Below are positions 8,058 through 15,951 of a DNA stretch of 64,000 nucleotides, piece after piece. This DNA comes from CAZAGA01 sp041912175 (lineage in GTDB: Bacteria > Chloroflexota > Anaerolineae > Anaerolineales > UBA4823): positions 1 through 64,000 of the forward strand of contig JAYRNN010000015.1 of assembly GCA_041912175.1 (NCBI GenBank), read 5' to 3'. The translations under genes and the position numbers were made by a program. The notes under the pieces are model-generated. The model made no database searches and was not told the DNA's origin. It worked only from the letters and a program-made list of their open reading frames with translations. Position 1 is the stretch's first letter. Each line of letters starts with the position of its first letter.

Positions 8058-8420
8058 ATGAGCAGCCCAAACACGGTTCGAGCAGCGCAAATTCTGTTCT
8101 ATACCAACGCCGCGATCTGGTTGATATTTGGCGGTTATACCTTGGTCGCGATGGCCTATCGAGCGGCGAATCAAGGCATTACCATGTGGATTGTGGGAAT
8201 CCTGATGTTTGGCAACGCCGGCGCAATGCTGCTGGCGGGATTTGGCATCGGCAGACCGCGCCGGCTATTCTTCCTTTTTGCCATTGTCGTGCTGGCGATA
8301 AATATCTTCCTGACCTTCACCGATCAATTCGGGATTTTCGATTTTCTTACGCTGCTGGTTGATATCGTGGCGCTGACGCTCTTGGTTCTATCTCGTTCGT
8401 GGTACGATAACTCGAAATGA
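8058..8420 (+). CDS. Four-helix integral membrane protein, unknown function
   Basis: A 120-residue hydrophobic protein with four predicted membrane segments at about residues 13-31, 44-64, 69-88 and 92-110. It starts after a strong RBS (GGGAGGAAAA) at 8058. It overlaps the next gene by four bases (ATGA), so the two are translationally coupled. No domain is recognised. Confidence 0.75.
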   Translation: MSSPNTVRAAQILFYTNAAIWLIFGGYTLVAMAYRAANQGITMWIVGILMFGNAGAMLLAGFGIGRPRRLFFLFAIVVLAINIFLTFTDQFGIFDFLTLLVDIVALTLLVLSRSWYDNSK

Positions 8421-9145
8421 ACCAGGCGCTTTTTGGTCAAGCCATTTACGAGAATTGGGCCGGTCATTTTGGCAGCCCTCTGGCGACATTCCAAAGGAGC
8501 GGAACCTCGATCCTGCCGCTCGAGAAATACACTGGGGATAAAGTTCTCGTGTTCTGGCATATTGGCATGCATACTTTTGTGCAGCTCGATCCTGACTATA
8601 CAGAGCAGGTCGAGCGCGTATTAAGTGAGCTTCCAGAGGGGACGGCGCTGGATGGCGACGCCCTGCGCCGGGCCTGGGGGCAGGCTGCCATCGGTTCACA
8701 TGACCGGGGTTTGGTTTATTATTTATACCCGGAAGAATTACCCGACTATCATCCGCCGATTCCATTTGTTCTACGCCAATTGAGCGCGGCGGATGGTGGG
8801 CTGATGCAGGCGCTGCATGGCGCCAATTCGCCAGAAGATGTCGAAGAGGGTTTTGTCGAAGTAAACCACCAGGTTGTTTTTGGCTGTCTGGTGGGGGGAC
8901 AACTGGTCGCGGCTGCCAGCGGTTACGAGCGCGCTGGGTTTATGGATATTGGCGTCTTGACACACCCGAAGTTTCGCCGGAAAGGCTTAGGCAGAGCGGT
9001 GGTCGGCGCGATTTGCGACTGGTCGCAAGGCAATGGTTTCATCGCCCAATACCGCTGCAACGAGCAAAATTTCGCTTCACGGGGCGTCGCTGAGGGGCTG
9101 AATTTCAAGCGCTATTTCAGTTCGGAAAGTCTCTGGATGATTTAA
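8417..9145 (+). CDS. GNAT-family N-acetyltransferase
   Basis: A 242-residue protein whose C-terminal half holds a GNAT fold: FGCLVGGQLVAAASGYER, then DIGVLTHPKFRRKGLGRAVVGAI. The acetyl-CoA pyrophosphate loop is RRKGLG, matching the R/Q-x-x-G-x-G/A signature. The N-terminal half (about 115 residues) is not recognised and may form a second, degenerate GNAT lobe. The substrate is unknown. Its start overlaps the stop of the membrane protein gene by four bases. It converges on yhhQ and overlaps that gene's 3' end by four bases. Confidence 0.83.
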   Translation: MNQALFGQAIYENWAGHFGSPLATFQRSGTSILPLEKYTGDKVLVFWHIGMHTFVQLDPDYTEQVERVLSELPEGTALDGDALRRAWGQAAIGSHDRGLVYYLYPEELPDYHPPIPFVLRQLSAADGGLMQALHGANSPEDVEEGFVEVNHQVVFGCLVGGQLVAAASGYERAGFMDIGVLTHPKFRRKGLGRAVVGAICDWSQGNGFIAQYRCNEQNFASRGVAEGLNFKRYFSSESLWMI

Positions 9146-9852
9146 TGGCGGGTACGTAAGGCGATCGGGTTAAAATCCGTCTCGCGATCATAGTAATCTT
9201 CGCCCTCGGCGCGCTTGAGGGCATTAACGGCCCAATACGTCAAAGGTGTGGCCACGATTTCGAACGTCACCTTGAACAGCCATTGCGAGAGGATGGCTGT
9301 TCCCATCGCGGCGGGCGGGAAAATGCCCCAGAAGGCGACGGAGATGAACACCAGCGAGTCGGCGCCCTGGCCGATCAGGGTCGAACTGATCGTGCGCAGC
9401 CAGAGAAAACGGCCCTGGGTTTTGACCTTCAGGCGGGCCAGCACATATGAGTTCAAGAATTCACCGACCAGGTAGGCCAGGAAAGACGCCAACAGCAGGC
9501 GCGGGGTGAATCCCAAGATCGCCTGGTACGCTTGCTGCGCTTCTGCGGGCGTCGCGTATAGTCCGGCGGTCCAGAACGGGGCAGCAGGCAGCAGGCCGGC
9601 CAGCCAGATGGCGGCCACGGCCAGCAGGTTGCAGAAGAATCCGGTCCAGATCACCTGGCGAGCGCGCCCGTAGCCATACACTTCGGTTAAGATATCGCCG
9701 AAGATATAAGCCACCGGGAACAGGATCACCGCCGCGGGCACGAAGAAAGGCCCGATTTGCACGATTTTTACGGCGATGATGTTCGAGATCAGCAGGGTGG
9801 TAACGAATACCGCGGTGATCAAGGTAAAGAAGCGATAAGCCGTCCTAGGCAT
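9142..9852 (-). CDS. yhhQ: Queuosine precursor transporter (YhhQ/VUT family)
   Basis: A 236-residue membrane protein with about six hydrophobic segments. Family marks are LLISNIIAVKIVQIGPFFVPAA near the N-terminus, PVAYIFGDILTEVYGYGRARQVIWTGF, and the C-terminal GQGADSLVFISVAFWG. YhhQ proteins import queuosine precursors such as preQ0 and preQ1. The gene overlaps queF by eight bases and lies just downstream of it on the same strand. That pairing with a preQ0-using enzyme supports the assignment and suggests salvage of preQ0 followed by reduction to preQ1. Confidence 0.9.
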   Translation of the reverse strand: MPRTAYRFFTLITAVFVTTLLISNIIAVKIVQIGPFFVPAAVILFPVAYIFGDILTEVYGYGRARQVIWTGFFCNLLAVAAIWLAGLLPAAPFWTAGLYATPAEAQQAYQAILGFTPRLLLASFLAYLVGEFLNSYVLARLKVKTQGRFLWLRTISSTLIGQGADSLVFISVAFWGIFPPAAMGTAILSQWLFKVTFEIVATPLTYWAVNALKRAEGEDYYDRETDFNPIALRTRH

Positions 9853-10282
9853 TCTCGGCGCTCCATTGCGTACGCGCGGCTGGCGTCTTTGTATGTTCCG
9901 CTTCGACGGTGATGCCGATCCCGCCGCGGATATTAAAGACCCCGGTTACTTTACACCAGTGCGGATCGAGGGCCTTGACCAGGTCTCCCAATATCTGGTT
10001 GACCACGTGTTCGTGGAAGGCGCCCTCATTGCGATACGACCACAGGTACAACTTGAACGATTTAGATTCAACGACGGATTGGTCCGGGACGTATTGGACG
10101 CGGATCCTGGCAAAGTCTGGCTGGCCGGTCATCGGGCATAGGCACGTGAATTCCTCAGTTTCCAGGGTCACCCGATAAAAGCGTTCCGGCGAGCGATTGG
10201 GAAAAGCTTCCAATCTTTTACTGGGCTCGGCCTGTTTTCCTAACATGCTCAGACCGTCGAGGTCGGATGGTTGGGTAAGCAT
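9845..10282 (-). CDS. queF: preQ1 synthase (7-cyano-7-deazaguanine reductase)
   Basis: A 145-residue unimodular QueF that reduces preQ0 to preQ1 with NADPH for queuosine in tRNA. The catalytic block is FTCLCPMTGQPDFA, with the thioimide-forming Cys at residue 49 and the proton-donor Asp at 56. The QueF substrate motif follows as ESKSFKLYLWSYRNEG, then FHEHVVNQI. The start at 10282 has AGGAG upstream. No preQ1 riboswitch was seen in the 50-base leader. Downstream, yhhQ overlaps by eight bases. Confidence 0.93.
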   Translation of the reverse strand: MLTQPSDLDGLSMLGKQAEPSKRLEAFPNRSPERFYRVTLETEEFTCLCPMTGQPDFARIRVQYVPDQSVVESKSFKLYLWSYRNEGAFHEHVVNQILGDLVKALDPHWCKVTGVFNIRGGIGITVEAEHTKTPAARTQWSAENA

Positions 10283-10338
10283 CGCATAACTCCTTTATTT
10301 TTGTAACGTGTACGAGACGTCGCACACATAACACAATG

Positions 10339-11265
10339 TCATGGTTCTCTGTTCACCAGCCGGCAGAAAGCGCACTCGCCTGGGGCTGTTGTGGACTGCC
10401 CGCAACCAGGGCAGACATGCAAAGCTTCTTTTTCATGGTCGGCGTCCGGCGCGAAAAGACCGTTATCTTTGGCGGCCAGGAAGCTCAGGTAAAAGTTGAG
10501 CTTCAAACCAGGCTGGTCAGCCTCCATTTTATTTAGGATTTCTTTATAGTAAATCGATTTCGTGCCTTCGGCAAACGGGCATTCATCGTAGATGTATTCA
10601 ATCCCGCGCAGCAGAGCATAAGCGGCCATTTCACGCTCGTAAAAACGGCACAGCGGCTTGGCCTTGCGCAACATACCCTCCCGGTCGGCTGGGAGCAGCG
10701 GCGCCTGGCGAGCCAGGTGGGTGGGCAGCCAGCTCAATGTATTGCCGAACAAGGTGGCGGCTTCGTCATCCAGGTTGTGTCCGGTGACCAGCACATCATA
10801 ACCACCCTGGCGGGCAAAGCGGTTCATCACATGCCGTTTGGCCAGGCCGCACACCGCGCAGGGCTTGTGCTGCCCACGCGAGCTGTGCGCGGCCAGGCTG
10901 GGCACGCTTTCTCCATATTCCTGCTGGATATCGACCACGTGCAGCTTCAAGCTGTGTTGGGCAGCGAATCGTTCGCAGTAGCCCAACGACTCGTCTGAAT
11001 ACCGGTTACCCTCGGCGATGCCGAGGCCAATATATAGTCCATCGACCTGGTAACCCAGGCGCTGCAAGATATCCCACAGGGAGAGCGAGTCTTTGCCGCC
11101 AGAAACCGCAGCCAGGATTCGCTCCTGCCGGGTGAACATATGGTATTTATGGATCGCGCGTTCGGTCTGTTCCGGCAGCCAATCCAGGTAATGTTCTTTG
11201 CACAGGGCTAGCTTGTGCTGGGCCATGTTAACGGCGGCTTTGCGACCACACTTCCGGCATCTCAT
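10339..11265 (-). CDS. ttuA: TtuA-type tRNA 2-thiolation enzyme
   Basis: A 308-residue PP-loop enzyme of the TtuA/NcsA family, which adenylates a tRNA uridine and swaps oxygen for sulfur. An N-terminal zinc ribbon is formed by C3, C6, C22 and H25. The ATP-binding PP-loop SGGKDS is at residues 55-60. The likely 4Fe-4S ligands are C136 and C139 (KPCAVCG) and C206 (KPLCRFYERE). A C-terminal ribbon CPGCG...CAFC closes the protein. The sulfur-carrier gene lies seven bases upstream on the same strand, matching the TtuA/TtuB pair of Thermus, where it makes 2-thioribothymidine at position 54. The exact target uridine here is inferred. Confidence 0.88.
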   Translation of the reverse strand: MRCRKCGRKAAVNMAQHKLALCKEHYLDWLPEQTERAIHKYHMFTRQERILAAVSGGKDSLSLWDILQRLGYQVDGLYIGLGIAEGNRYSDESLGYCERFAAQHSLKLHVVDIQQEYGESVPSLAAHSSRGQHKPCAVCGLAKRHVMNRFARQGGYDVLVTGHNLDDEAATLFGNTLSWLPTHLARQAPLLPADREGMLRKAKPLCRFYEREMAAYALLRGIEYIYDECPFAEGTKSIYYKEILNKMEADQPGLKLNFYLSFLAAKDNGLFAPDADHEKEALHVCPGCGQSTTAPGECAFCRLVNREP

Positions 11266-11272
11266 GCGTGCA

Positions 11273-11467
11273 TCATCCGCCGGAGATCACGGCCACGAGC
11301 TTGATTTGCTCGCCTTCGTGCAGGATTTCGTCTCCGGTGAGCAGATTGCCATCCCGGATGGCCAGCACGGATTCAAATGGCACCCCGGCCATCGCCAGAC
11401 TGCGGGATAGGCTCATCCCAGGCATCACTTCAAAGGCCTTTTCTCGCAAGACCAATTTAACGACCAT
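11273..11467 (-). CDS. ttuB: Ubiquitin-like sulfur carrier (TtuB/MoaD/ThiS type)
   Basis: A 64-residue beta-grasp protein ending in the di-glycine tail ISGG needed for adenylation and thiocarboxylate formation. Core matches are LREKAFEV, LLTGDEILHEGEQIKLVAVISGG. The start at 11467 (MVVKLVL) is preferred over 11479 because GGAGG lies five bases upstream of it. It is followed after seven bases by ttuA, so it most likely donates sulfur for tRNA thiolation rather than for thiamine or molybdopterin. Those other roles cannot be ruled out. Confidence 0.87.
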   Translation of the reverse strand: MVVKLVLREKAFEVMPGMSLSRSLAMAGVPFESVLAIRDGNLLTGDEILHEGEQIKLVAVISGG

Positions 11468-11600
11468 GCTTACCTCCAATCGGTCTAAAATTCTACCTTA
11501 GAAACGTAAATATTGGGCGGAACTTTTTTTAGATGAAGGCTGGGTCAGGGCAGACTACAAAGAGTGTTTGGCCAGCCGGACCCTCCAATTTATTGTCCTC

Positions 11601-11663
11601 TTGACAGCCCAGATAATAAGAGACATAATTGGTCAAATTTATGCGGAATTTGTGTTAATTCCG
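11601..11663 (+). promoter_or_regulatory. Promoter and inverted repeat before the MDR oxidoreductase
   Basis: A near-consensus promoter: -35 TTGACA (11601-11606), 17-base spacer, -10 CATAAT (11624-11629). A perfect 7-bp inverted repeat CGGAATT-N6-AATTCCG follows at 11644-11663 in the early transcribed region, about 40 bases before the start codon. It could be an operator. Confidence 0.7.
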
Positions 11664-11704
11664 AGTAAATCATTTTCAACCATTCTTGCTTGCGGAGACC
11701 ATCC

Positions 11705-12646
11705 ATGACGAACATGAAAGCAGTAACGATCCACACATATGGCGGCCCCGACGTCCTCGCCTATGAAGACAGGCCACGCCCAATTCCCGGAGAAGGCGAA
11801 GTGCTGATCCGGGTGCATGCCACATCGATTAACCCCTTTGATCTTGCAGTGCGATCAGGTTATATGAACGGCTATTTTAGCTATAGCTTGCCTTTGATCC
11901 TGGGGACGGACATATCAGGGACGATCGAAGAGATTGGTCCAGGCGTGACGGGCTTTGCGCGCGGCGACGAGGTTTATACCCGGGCCGGCGTGTTCCGTGA
12001 TGGCGCATATGCAGAATATGCCCTGGCAGCCGCCACGGACTTGGCGGCCAAACCAAAGTCCCTCGACCATGTTCATTCCGCTGCCATTCCTCACGTAGCG
12101 CTGACCGCCTGGCAGGCGCTTTTTGGAGCAGCCAACCTCAGCCAGGGACAAACCGTGCTCGTCCACGCGGCAGCTGGCGGAACCGGGCACATGGCGGTGC
12201 AGCTCGCTCACTGGCGGGGAGCAAAAGTGATCGGCACAGCATCCAAAAATATCGACCTCTTGAAAGACCTCGGTGTGGAAGAGGTGATTAATTATGCCAC
12301 TACCCCCTTCGAAAGCGTCGTACATGGGGTGGACGTTGTATTCGACACGATCGGCGGCGATACCCAACAGCGCTCGTGGTCCGTGCTGAAACCGGGCGGG
12401 ATACTGGTTTCGATCGTCCAGCCGCCATCCGAAGAAATGGCGGCCGCGCACGGTGTGCGCCAGCAAATGATCGCTACATCGCCTCCCATTCGCGAGACTT
12501 TGACCGAGGTAGCCCGGTTGGTGGATGGTGGGCAGATCAAACCGGTGGTTTCGATGGTTCTCCCCCTCCAAGAGGTCCGCAAGGCACATGAGTTGGTTGG
12601 AGCAGGCCACGCACGCGGCAAGATTGTTATCCAGGTGAAGCAGTAA
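11705..12646 (+). CDS. Zinc-free MDR-family NADP-dependent oxidoreductase
   Basis: A 313-residue medium-chain dehydrogenase/reductase of the quinone oxidoreductase type. It has the GroES-like N-terminal domain (AVTIHTYGGPDVLAYEDRP, ATSINPFDLAVRSGY, GTDISGTIEEIGPGV) and the nucleotide-binding domain with AAAGGTGHMAVQLAHWRGAKVIGTAS. The catalytic zinc ligands are absent, as expected for the quinone reductase branch. It probably reduces a quinone, enone or aldehyde with NADPH. The start at 11705 is chosen because GGAG lies at 11694-11697; the longer frame starts with TTG. It has its own promoter and a hairpin terminator. Confidence 0.87.
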   Translation: MTNMKAVTIHTYGGPDVLAYEDRPRPIPGEGEVLIRVHATSINPFDLAVRSGYMNGYFSYSLPLILGTDISGTIEEIGPGVTGFARGDEVYTRAGVFRDGAYAEYALAAATDLAAKPKSLDHVHSAAIPHVALTAWQALFGAANLSQGQTVLVHAAAGGTGHMAVQLAHWRGAKVIGTASKNIDLLKDLGVEEVINYATTPFESVVHGVDVVFDTIGGDTQQRSWSVLKPGGILVSIVQPPSEEMAAAHGVRQQMIATSPPIRETLTEVARLVDGGQIKPVVSMVLPLQEVRKAHELVGAGHARGKIVIQVKQ

Positions 12647-12664
12647 AGGTAGATTGATTGGATG

Positions 12665-12710
12665 AAAATAGGGGCTGTCTAGAAAGCACAGCTGGACAGC
12701 CCCCTATTTT
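12665..12710. terminator. Bidirectional hairpin with GGGGCTGTC core
   Basis: Arms AAAATAGGGGCTGTC and GACAGCCCCCTATTTT pair with one bulged base around a loop. It lies between two converging genes (stops at 12646 and 12731) and has a TATTTT or ATAGGGG flank on each side, so it can end both transcripts. The same core recurs at 14440-14486 and, in variant form, at 61183-61212. Confidence 0.75.
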
Positions 12711-12730
12711 GGGGGGGAACCGCTGGTTTC

Positions 12731-14428
12731 TTAGGGTATTCCATTTGAGAATATATGTTGCAAGATCGCCATGCTGGTGGCATACGTGGCGTCCATTCCA
12801 TAATAGGACAGGCTGCCGGCGCCCAGATTGCGGCCTTTACTCAATGGGGCATCGGATGCATAGTGGAGGATGCCCAGGTCGAAGGGTAAGCCATACAGGT
12901 TGATAATTTCGTTCACCGGATGGCGGGTTGGGCGAAACATTTCGAAGATCGCCGACAGGTACGGGCCGGCTTCCATTTCGATGTCGGTATAACCTTCGCG
13001 ATAAAACACATCCATATAGCGCGTGGTCTGTAAGAAGGTGCCCTTGACGGTTAATGTTTTCTGATTGTCCAGCACAGTCCCATAGTTAATATACGGAATC
13101 ACATCTGCGGAACTGAAGCAGTTATGGAACAGGTATGTGTTTTGAGAATGCTCATCGTGCGCCACGCCGGGGATCATTACGTCGCCCACCACGGCGTTCA
13201 ACGAGGCGGCTTTACCCATCATATATACACCCAGGACCCGTCCAACGTGCTCGGAGACCTCCGTCAAGATGTTATACGCCGCCAACCCCAACGGGTAATC
13301 AATATTCAAGATCAAGGCCTGGTTATCGGCCAGCGAGGCGCGCTTCAGGACATGTTGCAGGCGCGGGTCGATAAACTCCGGGTTCAATCGGCTGAGCTCA
13401 ATCACCTGAGCTTCGACGTCGAACGATTGCGGGCTGGGGATGCGCGTGATCCCGAGCTGGCGCTCCTCATCGCGCTGGCATTCCGCCAGCTTCCCGCCTG
13501 CCTTGGTGGAGAGAAATTTCTTTTGGACGTAATATAAAAAGTTTTCCATGCTGGAGGTAGCCCTACCAGCCTGGATATCCTGCCATTCGTTTAATAGCCC
13601 TGAATTACTCGGTTGGTGTAAGAAACGGACAAGCTGGTCGGTATGTCGTAGTGCAAAGCCAGATAAAATATTGACCAGACTGTGCGTATTGCTGGATACG
13701 AAATATACCGGCCGGTGGGTTATATCTGGGACGATGGATTCGATATGGTTCCACCAGGTGTGTGTGGCGCGCCGGTATTCACTAAGAGAGCCGCTCAATA
13801 ATTGCACGCGCAAATTCAGCGGCGCGGCGGCAATACGTTCAAGATTGCGGCCAAATTCGTCGCCCCAGATCGCGTAAAGCCGTTCGATATCATCCGCTGG
13901 CGTTTCTAAGATTTCATCCAGCTCCGTATATTCCTGAAGGTTTTCGGCGATGTTCTCCAGAGCGGTCGCCGGCGGCAGGCGGCCTAAAAGCTGGTGTAGT
14001 TTGTTCCACTCGATTTGGAAGGCGGTCAGGAGAGGGATCAGATCGTCGATATCTGAACGGCTGGCGATGATACAGGCCAGCGCCCCCGTACCATCGTAAA
14101 AGCAGCGTCGCCGGCGAGCAGACGCGGATACCTCCTCCCAGGCGCTGATATCGCCAAGCCCGGCCCGCGCAAATACATCGGGGCTTTGTCCCATAATCAC
14201 CAAATCTACGTACAGCATGCATCTCGGCAGACGAAGCAGGCTGTAAATGAATGCAGCCATGTCCGGCTGCGGCTGGCGGGCGCCGGGGTGCAGCAGCGAC
14301 TTCATCCCGGCGTGTACTTCTTCCAAGGTACGGATGCGGACTTCGGTGCTGGAGCGCAGCAAGGAATAATAGGTGCGTGTGTAAAGCTCGATCTCTTCCG
14401 ATTCGGTGGTAGGTACAGTTCTTTCCAT
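12731..14428 (-). CDS. Large uncharacterised protein with phosphorylase-like C-terminal half
   Basis: A 565-residue soluble protein from the start at 14428 (MERTVPTTES); a longer frame to 14491 would read through a 20-bp hairpin and is rejected. The N-terminal half is helical and unrecognised. The C-terminal half contains LGVYMMGKAASLNAVVGDVMIP, NCFSSADV, GTVLDNQKTLTVKGTFLQT and YTDIEMEAGPYLSAI. The last resembles the MEGxA block of purine nucleoside and methylthioadenosine phosphorylases, and VGDVMIP resembles their strand before the active site. This is distant similarity only. It is the last gene of a long minus-strand run that includes molybdenum hydroxylase genes, which would suit a purine-related role. 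Confidence 0.7.
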   Translation of the reverse strand: MERTVPTTESEEIELYTRTYYSLLRSSTEVRIRTLEEVHAGMKSLLHPGARQPQPDMAAFIYSLLRLPRCMLYVDLVIMGQSPDVFARAGLGDISAWEEVSASARRRRCFYDGTGALACIIASRSDIDDLIPLLTAFQIEWNKLHQLLGRLPPATALENIAENLQEYTELDEILETPADDIERLYAIWGDEFGRNLERIAAAPLNLRVQLLSGSLSEYRRATHTWWNHIESIVPDITHRPVYFVSSNTHSLVNILSGFALRHTDQLVRFLHQPSNSGLLNEWQDIQAGRATSSMENFLYYVQKKFLSTKAGGKLAECQRDEERQLGITRIPSPQSFDVEAQVIELSRLNPEFIDPRLQHVLKRASLADNQALILNIDYPLGLAAYNILTEVSEHVGRVLGVYMMGKAASLNAVVGDVMIPGVAHDEHSQNTYLFHNCFSSADVIPYINYGTVLDNQKTLTVKGTFLQTTRYMDVFYREGYTDIEMEAGPYLSAIFEMFRPTRHPVNEIINLYGLPFDLGILHYASDAPLSKGRNLGAGSLSYYGMDATYATSMAILQHIFSNGIP

Positions 14429-14439
14429 AAATTTTCCGC

Positions 14440-14486
14440 ATTTTATGGGGCTGTCCAAATGCTTTTTTTGGACAGCCCCATAAAAT
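14440..14486. terminator. Perfect 20-bp hairpin with GGGGCTGTCC core
   Basis: Arms 14440-14459 and 14467-14486 pair perfectly over 20 bp (ATTTTATGGGGCTGTCCAAA and its complement), with a 7-base T-rich loop. It lies five bases past the stop of the FAD/2Fe-2S fusion gene and 12 bases before the start of the next gene, both on the minus strand. It may act as a terminator, an attenuator or an RNase-processed spacer. The core matches the hairpin at 12665-12710. Confidence 0.75.
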
Positions 14487-14491
14487 AACAC

Positions 14492-15934
14492 CTAGCTTGT
14501 CGATTGGGCGGCCTGTTCGATGGCTTGTACAATCTTGTAATAGCCCGTACAGCGACACAGGTTGCCTGTGATGGCCTGTTGGATTTGATTATGAGTAGGA
14601 TGCGGGCGCTCCTCCAATAACTTGACTGCAGACATGATAAAACCCGGCGTGCAGTAACCGCATTGCACTGCCCCCTGGTCAATAAAAGCCTGCTGGACAG
14701 GGTGCAAATGGCCGTTTTGCGCCAGGCCCTCAATGGTCGTGATCCGCGCCCCATGGGCGCGCCCTGCGGGAGCCAGGCAGCTCATCACCGCCGCCCCATC
14801 CAGAAAAACGGTGCAAGCGCCACACTCGCCCTCGGCGCAACCTTCTTTAACGCCAATCAGGCCGGCGTCTTCACGCAACAAGCGCAATAGGGTCTTTTCC
14901 TGGCCGCCAGTAAAAGTGTATTCTTTGCCGTTGATATTGGTGACGATCGGCATACCCGGCGAGTATGAAGGTTTGCTTTCGTGGGAGACAGAAACCGCCG
15001 GGTCGGCATCACCCCATAGCATGACCGGCTGGCTGGGGAAGTTGGCCCGGTCTTCGCCGTTTGCAAGCCTATGCAGACCGCGCGCCACACAAACGCGCAC
15101 CATTTCGTGGCGGTATTCAGCAGAGCTACGTACATCGCCGATGGGCTGCGCGGCATGGATGGCCAGTTCTGCTGCGTGGGCGATGGTTGTGGATTCCAGC
15201 CGGCGTCCTTTTAGATAAATCTCGGCTTCGCGGGCGTGGACGATGGTGGGCGCCACTGCACCCAGGGTGATCACGGCCTGCTCAACGGTTGGGGCGGCTC
15301 CCTGGCCTGGTTTATCTCCCGTCAGGCTCAAAATGATGGCCGCATTGACTAGAGAAATAGCCTGGGCGCGGCGCAGCCCTAATTTGATAAATACACCTCG
15401 CTGGTAAGCCTTCAAAGCCGGGAAAGAAATATCCACCATAATTTCATCCGGATTCATCATGGTGCGACGCACTCCCGTATAGAAACTGGACAGCGGCAGC
15501 AGCCGTTCGCCGCGTGGCGAGAGCAACTTAACGCGCGCGTTGAGCGCCATCAGCGGGGTGATGGTATCGTTGGCCGGCGAGGCGGTGATCAGATTGCCTG
15601 CCACAGTGCCGCGGTTTCGGATCTGGGGTGCGCCCACCTCCCAGGCGGCTTGCGCCAACGGGAAACCAAATTCGACTACCAGTTTTGAATCAACACACTG
15701 GTTATGCGTCACCAGTGGGCCGAGATGGATCACGCCATGCTCGTCCATGATGATCTGGTCCAGGTCAGGAATGCGGGAAATATCTACCAGTGTATCGATG
15801 CCCTTGCGGACGCCGCGCTCTAGCTCCAGGATTAAATCGGTTGCTCCGGCCACGATGCGCGCCTCTTCGCCGCGCTCGGCCAGGATTTGTAAAGCTTGAT
15901 CAAGACTGGTTACATTGAAGTAGTCATGCCACAT
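14492..15934 (-). CDS. Fused FAD-binding and 2Fe-2S subunit of a molybdenum hydroxylase
   Basis: A 480-residue electron-transfer subunit. Residues 1 to about 290 form the CoxM-type FAD domain: RIVAGATDLILELERG, GAPQIRNRGTVAGNLITASPANDT, and RSSAEYRHEMV near its end. After a linker, residues from about 330 form the two-cluster ferredoxin unit, with C366, C371, C374 and C386 for the plant-type cluster and C425, C428, C460 and C462 (CGYC, CRC) for the second. This order (FAD first) is the reverse of xanthine dehydrogenase XdhA and of eukaryotic XDH. No Mo subunit lacking its own 2Fe-2S domain is in the window, so its partner is uncertain. XdhC lies 17 bases upstream. Confidence 0.9.
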   Translation of the reverse strand: MWHDYFNVTSLDQALQILAERGEEARIVAGATDLILELERGVRKGIDTLVDISRIPDLDQIIMDEHGVIHLGPLVTHNQCVDSKLVVEFGFPLAQAAWEVGAPQIRNRGTVAGNLITASPANDTITPLMALNARVKLLSPRGERLLPLSSFYTGVRRTMMNPDEIMVDISFPALKAYQRGVFIKLGLRRAQAISLVNAAIILSLTGDKPGQGAAPTVEQAVITLGAVAPTIVHAREAEIYLKGRRLESTTIAHAAELAIHAAQPIGDVRSSAEYRHEMVRVCVARGLHRLANGEDRANFPSQPVMLWGDADPAVSVSHESKPSYSPGMPIVTNINGKEYTFTGGQEKTLLRLLREDAGLIGVKEGCAEGECGACTVFLDGAAVMSCLAPAGRAHGARITTIEGLAQNGHLHPVQQAFIDQGAVQCGYCTPGFIMSAVKLLEERPHPTHNQIQQAITGNLCRCTGYYKIVQAIEQAAQSTS

Positions 15935-15951
15935 ACATCACTCCATTGCCC

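Noticed and set aside
10283..10340. Possible preQ1 riboswitch before queF
   Set aside because: The leader ends in AAAAATAAAGGAG, which recalls the preQ1-I tail, but there is no matching hairpin or conserved CUA/GGUUC elements upstream.
14429..14491. N-terminal extension of the 565-residue orphan up to 14491
   Set aside because: It would be translated through the perfect 20-bp hairpin and its residues show no family-like sequence. The ATG at 14428 is a better start.
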